From Bifidobacterium avesanii (GTDB taxonomy: Bacteria > Actinomycetota > Actinomycetes > Actinomycetales > Bifidobacteriaceae), in contig NZ_WBSN01000002.1 of the NCBI RefSeq assembly GCF_009299475.1, forward strand, positions 124,001 through 188,000: a DNA stretch of 64,000 bases. Direction: 5' to 3'. Under the pieces are notes generated by a model. It did not search any database, was not told where the DNA came from, and was given only the letters and a program-made list of their open reading frames with translations. The position numbers and the translations under genes are program-made. Below are positions 63,260 to 64,000 of the stretch, one piece after another (position 1 is the stretch's first letter; every line of letters starts with the position of its first letter).

Positions 63260-64000
63260 TCACTTCCCCATGGCCTTGCGGTAGTCGCGGTAGCCCTCGT
63301 TGCGTTCGAGCGCGGCGTCGATGTCCTTGTCCCCCAGCGCGGACAGCCACGCGTACAGATCGTCGTACAGCGCCGGGTTCATGGCGAGGAACGGCAGCAG
63401 CTGCGGGTAGCGGGCCATGTCGAACTGCGCGGCGAAGTCGCGCGTGACCTTGGCCTGGTCGGACGTGTGGCCGCCGGCTTCGATGGCCGCGGGTCGGGCG
63501 GCCTCGGCGGTGCGGCGGGAGACCATCTCGAACACGGACCCCGGCTCGAAGGTGGACGCCGGGGCCGCGGTCTGCACGGGCTGGGCGGTCGACTGGACGG
63601 GCTGGACCTGCTGGGGCTGCACGACCGGCTGCTGCTGGATGACCGGCTGGACCGTGGGCTGCACCACGGGCTGTGCGGCCTCCTGCGCGGGCTGCACGGT
63701 CTGCACCGGTTGCACGGTCGGCTGGACGAACGGCTGGACCACCGGATTGGACTGCGCAAACGGGCTGGTCTGCGCCACCGGATGCGCCGATTCCGTCGGC
63801 ACGCCAACACCCGGCACGCCAGCGGACGGCACAACGGTCGGCGTCGAAGCCTGCGCTGCCGCCGCGATGTCCGCCGCCCCGACGAACGGCGACGGCTCGG
63901 CATCGGCCGCCGGCACGCCCGCCTGCACCTCGTCGATCGCGTCGGCGAACAGATCGCGCTGGCCGCCGTCGGAGGCGATGATCGCCCCGGTGCCGGACGC
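63260..64000 (-). CDS. Pro/Gln-rich protein with C-terminal LRV-like domain (5' end outside window)
   Basis: The frame stays open to the window edge, so the gene begins beyond position 64000; at least 246 residues are visible. A long Val/Gln/Pro-rich linker (VVQPTVQPVIQQQPVVQPQQ) covers about 85 residues. The C-terminal 90 residues end with MARYPQLLPFLAMNPALYDD and LYAWLSALGDKDIDAALERN, a pattern like variant leucine-rich-repeat domains of actinobacteria. It ends 13 bp before the degenerate helicase gene on the same strand and should be co-transcribed with it. Confidence 0.75.
   Translation of the reverse strand, partial: ASGTGAIIASDGGQRDLFADAIDEVQAGVPAADAEPSPFVGAADIAAAAQASTPTVVPSAGVPGVGVPTESAHPVAQTSPFAQSNPVVQPFVQPTVQPVQTVQPAQEAAQPVVQPTVQPVIQQQPVVQPQQVQPVQSTAQPVQTAAPASTFEPGSVFEMVSRRTAEAARPAAIEAGGHTSDQAKVTRDFAAQFDMARYPQLLPFLAMNPALYDDLYAWLSALGDKDIDAALERNEGYRDYRKAMGK

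Overview
The window looks like a chromosomal segment of a high-GC actinobacterium, most probably a Bifidobacterium. The reasons are the strong G/C bias at third codon positions, the many LacI-type regulators with carbohydrate genes, a bglG-type PTS cluster divergent from a glucose MFS symporter, actinobacterial housekeeping genes (L13-S9, L11-L1, RNase J, SAF/FmdB genes) and the absence of any HPr kinase gene. The genus is an inference from gene content. No transposase, integrase, cas gene, prophage gene or rRNA was seen, and only one tRNA.

Layout. 0-12.3 kb is a glycoside-use region: a GH78 alpha-L-rhamnosidase, two LacI regulators, two closely similar lipoprotein solute-binding proteins with no permease genes, a six-hairpin glycosidase-like protein and an SGNH hydrolase, with clear LacI-type operators. 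12.7-15.1 kb holds rplK-rplA and rplM-rpsI. 15.4-21.6 kb holds malQ, a repeat protein, a YigZ-like protein, a D-2-hydroxyacid dehydrogenase and a CapA-like protein. 22.9-26.7 kb is an amino-acid cluster (racemase-like protein, PhzF-like protein, AzlD, AzlC) divergent from a LysR regulator. 27.2-30.2 kb holds tRNA-Ser(UGA), serS and a diacylglycerol-kinase-like gene. 30.3-39.1 kb is sugar uptake and entry: ptsI, ptsH, a BglG/LicT antiterminator and EIIBCA on the minus strand; the sugar symporter and pgm on the plus strand. Both transport genes have an antiterminator target overlapping a terminator. 39.9-46.7 kb holds a DUF4391-like gene, oleate hydratase, a discoidin-like protein, a Ppx/GppA phosphatase and a FitAB-type toxin-antitoxin pair. 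46.8-58.6 kb is housekeeping: def, glmM, pepN, rnj, dapA, a SAF-domain gene, fmdB, 5-formyl-THF cyclo-ligase and dapB. 59.2-64 kb is a three-gene minus-strand operon around a large protein that looks like an SF1 helicase-nuclease that has lost its catalytic motifs.

The most unusual feature is in the intergenic DNA. Nearly every long gap carries elaborate inverted repeats that fall into distinct families. One family occurs as tandem arrays of hairpins spaced 82-85 bp apart at three loci (6.0, 49.1 and 58.6 kb), with arm sequences that differ between and within arrays while pairing is kept. A second family is a roughly 300-bp element present twice (22.4 and 26.9 kb) whose interleaved stems co-vary, which suggests a structured RNA with a pseudoknot or alternative pairings. 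Further families lie at 6.3/12.4 kb, 43.4-43.8/57.5-57.7 kb, 39.1-39.3 kb and 44.65-44.90 kb. These are the best candidates here for something not yet described.
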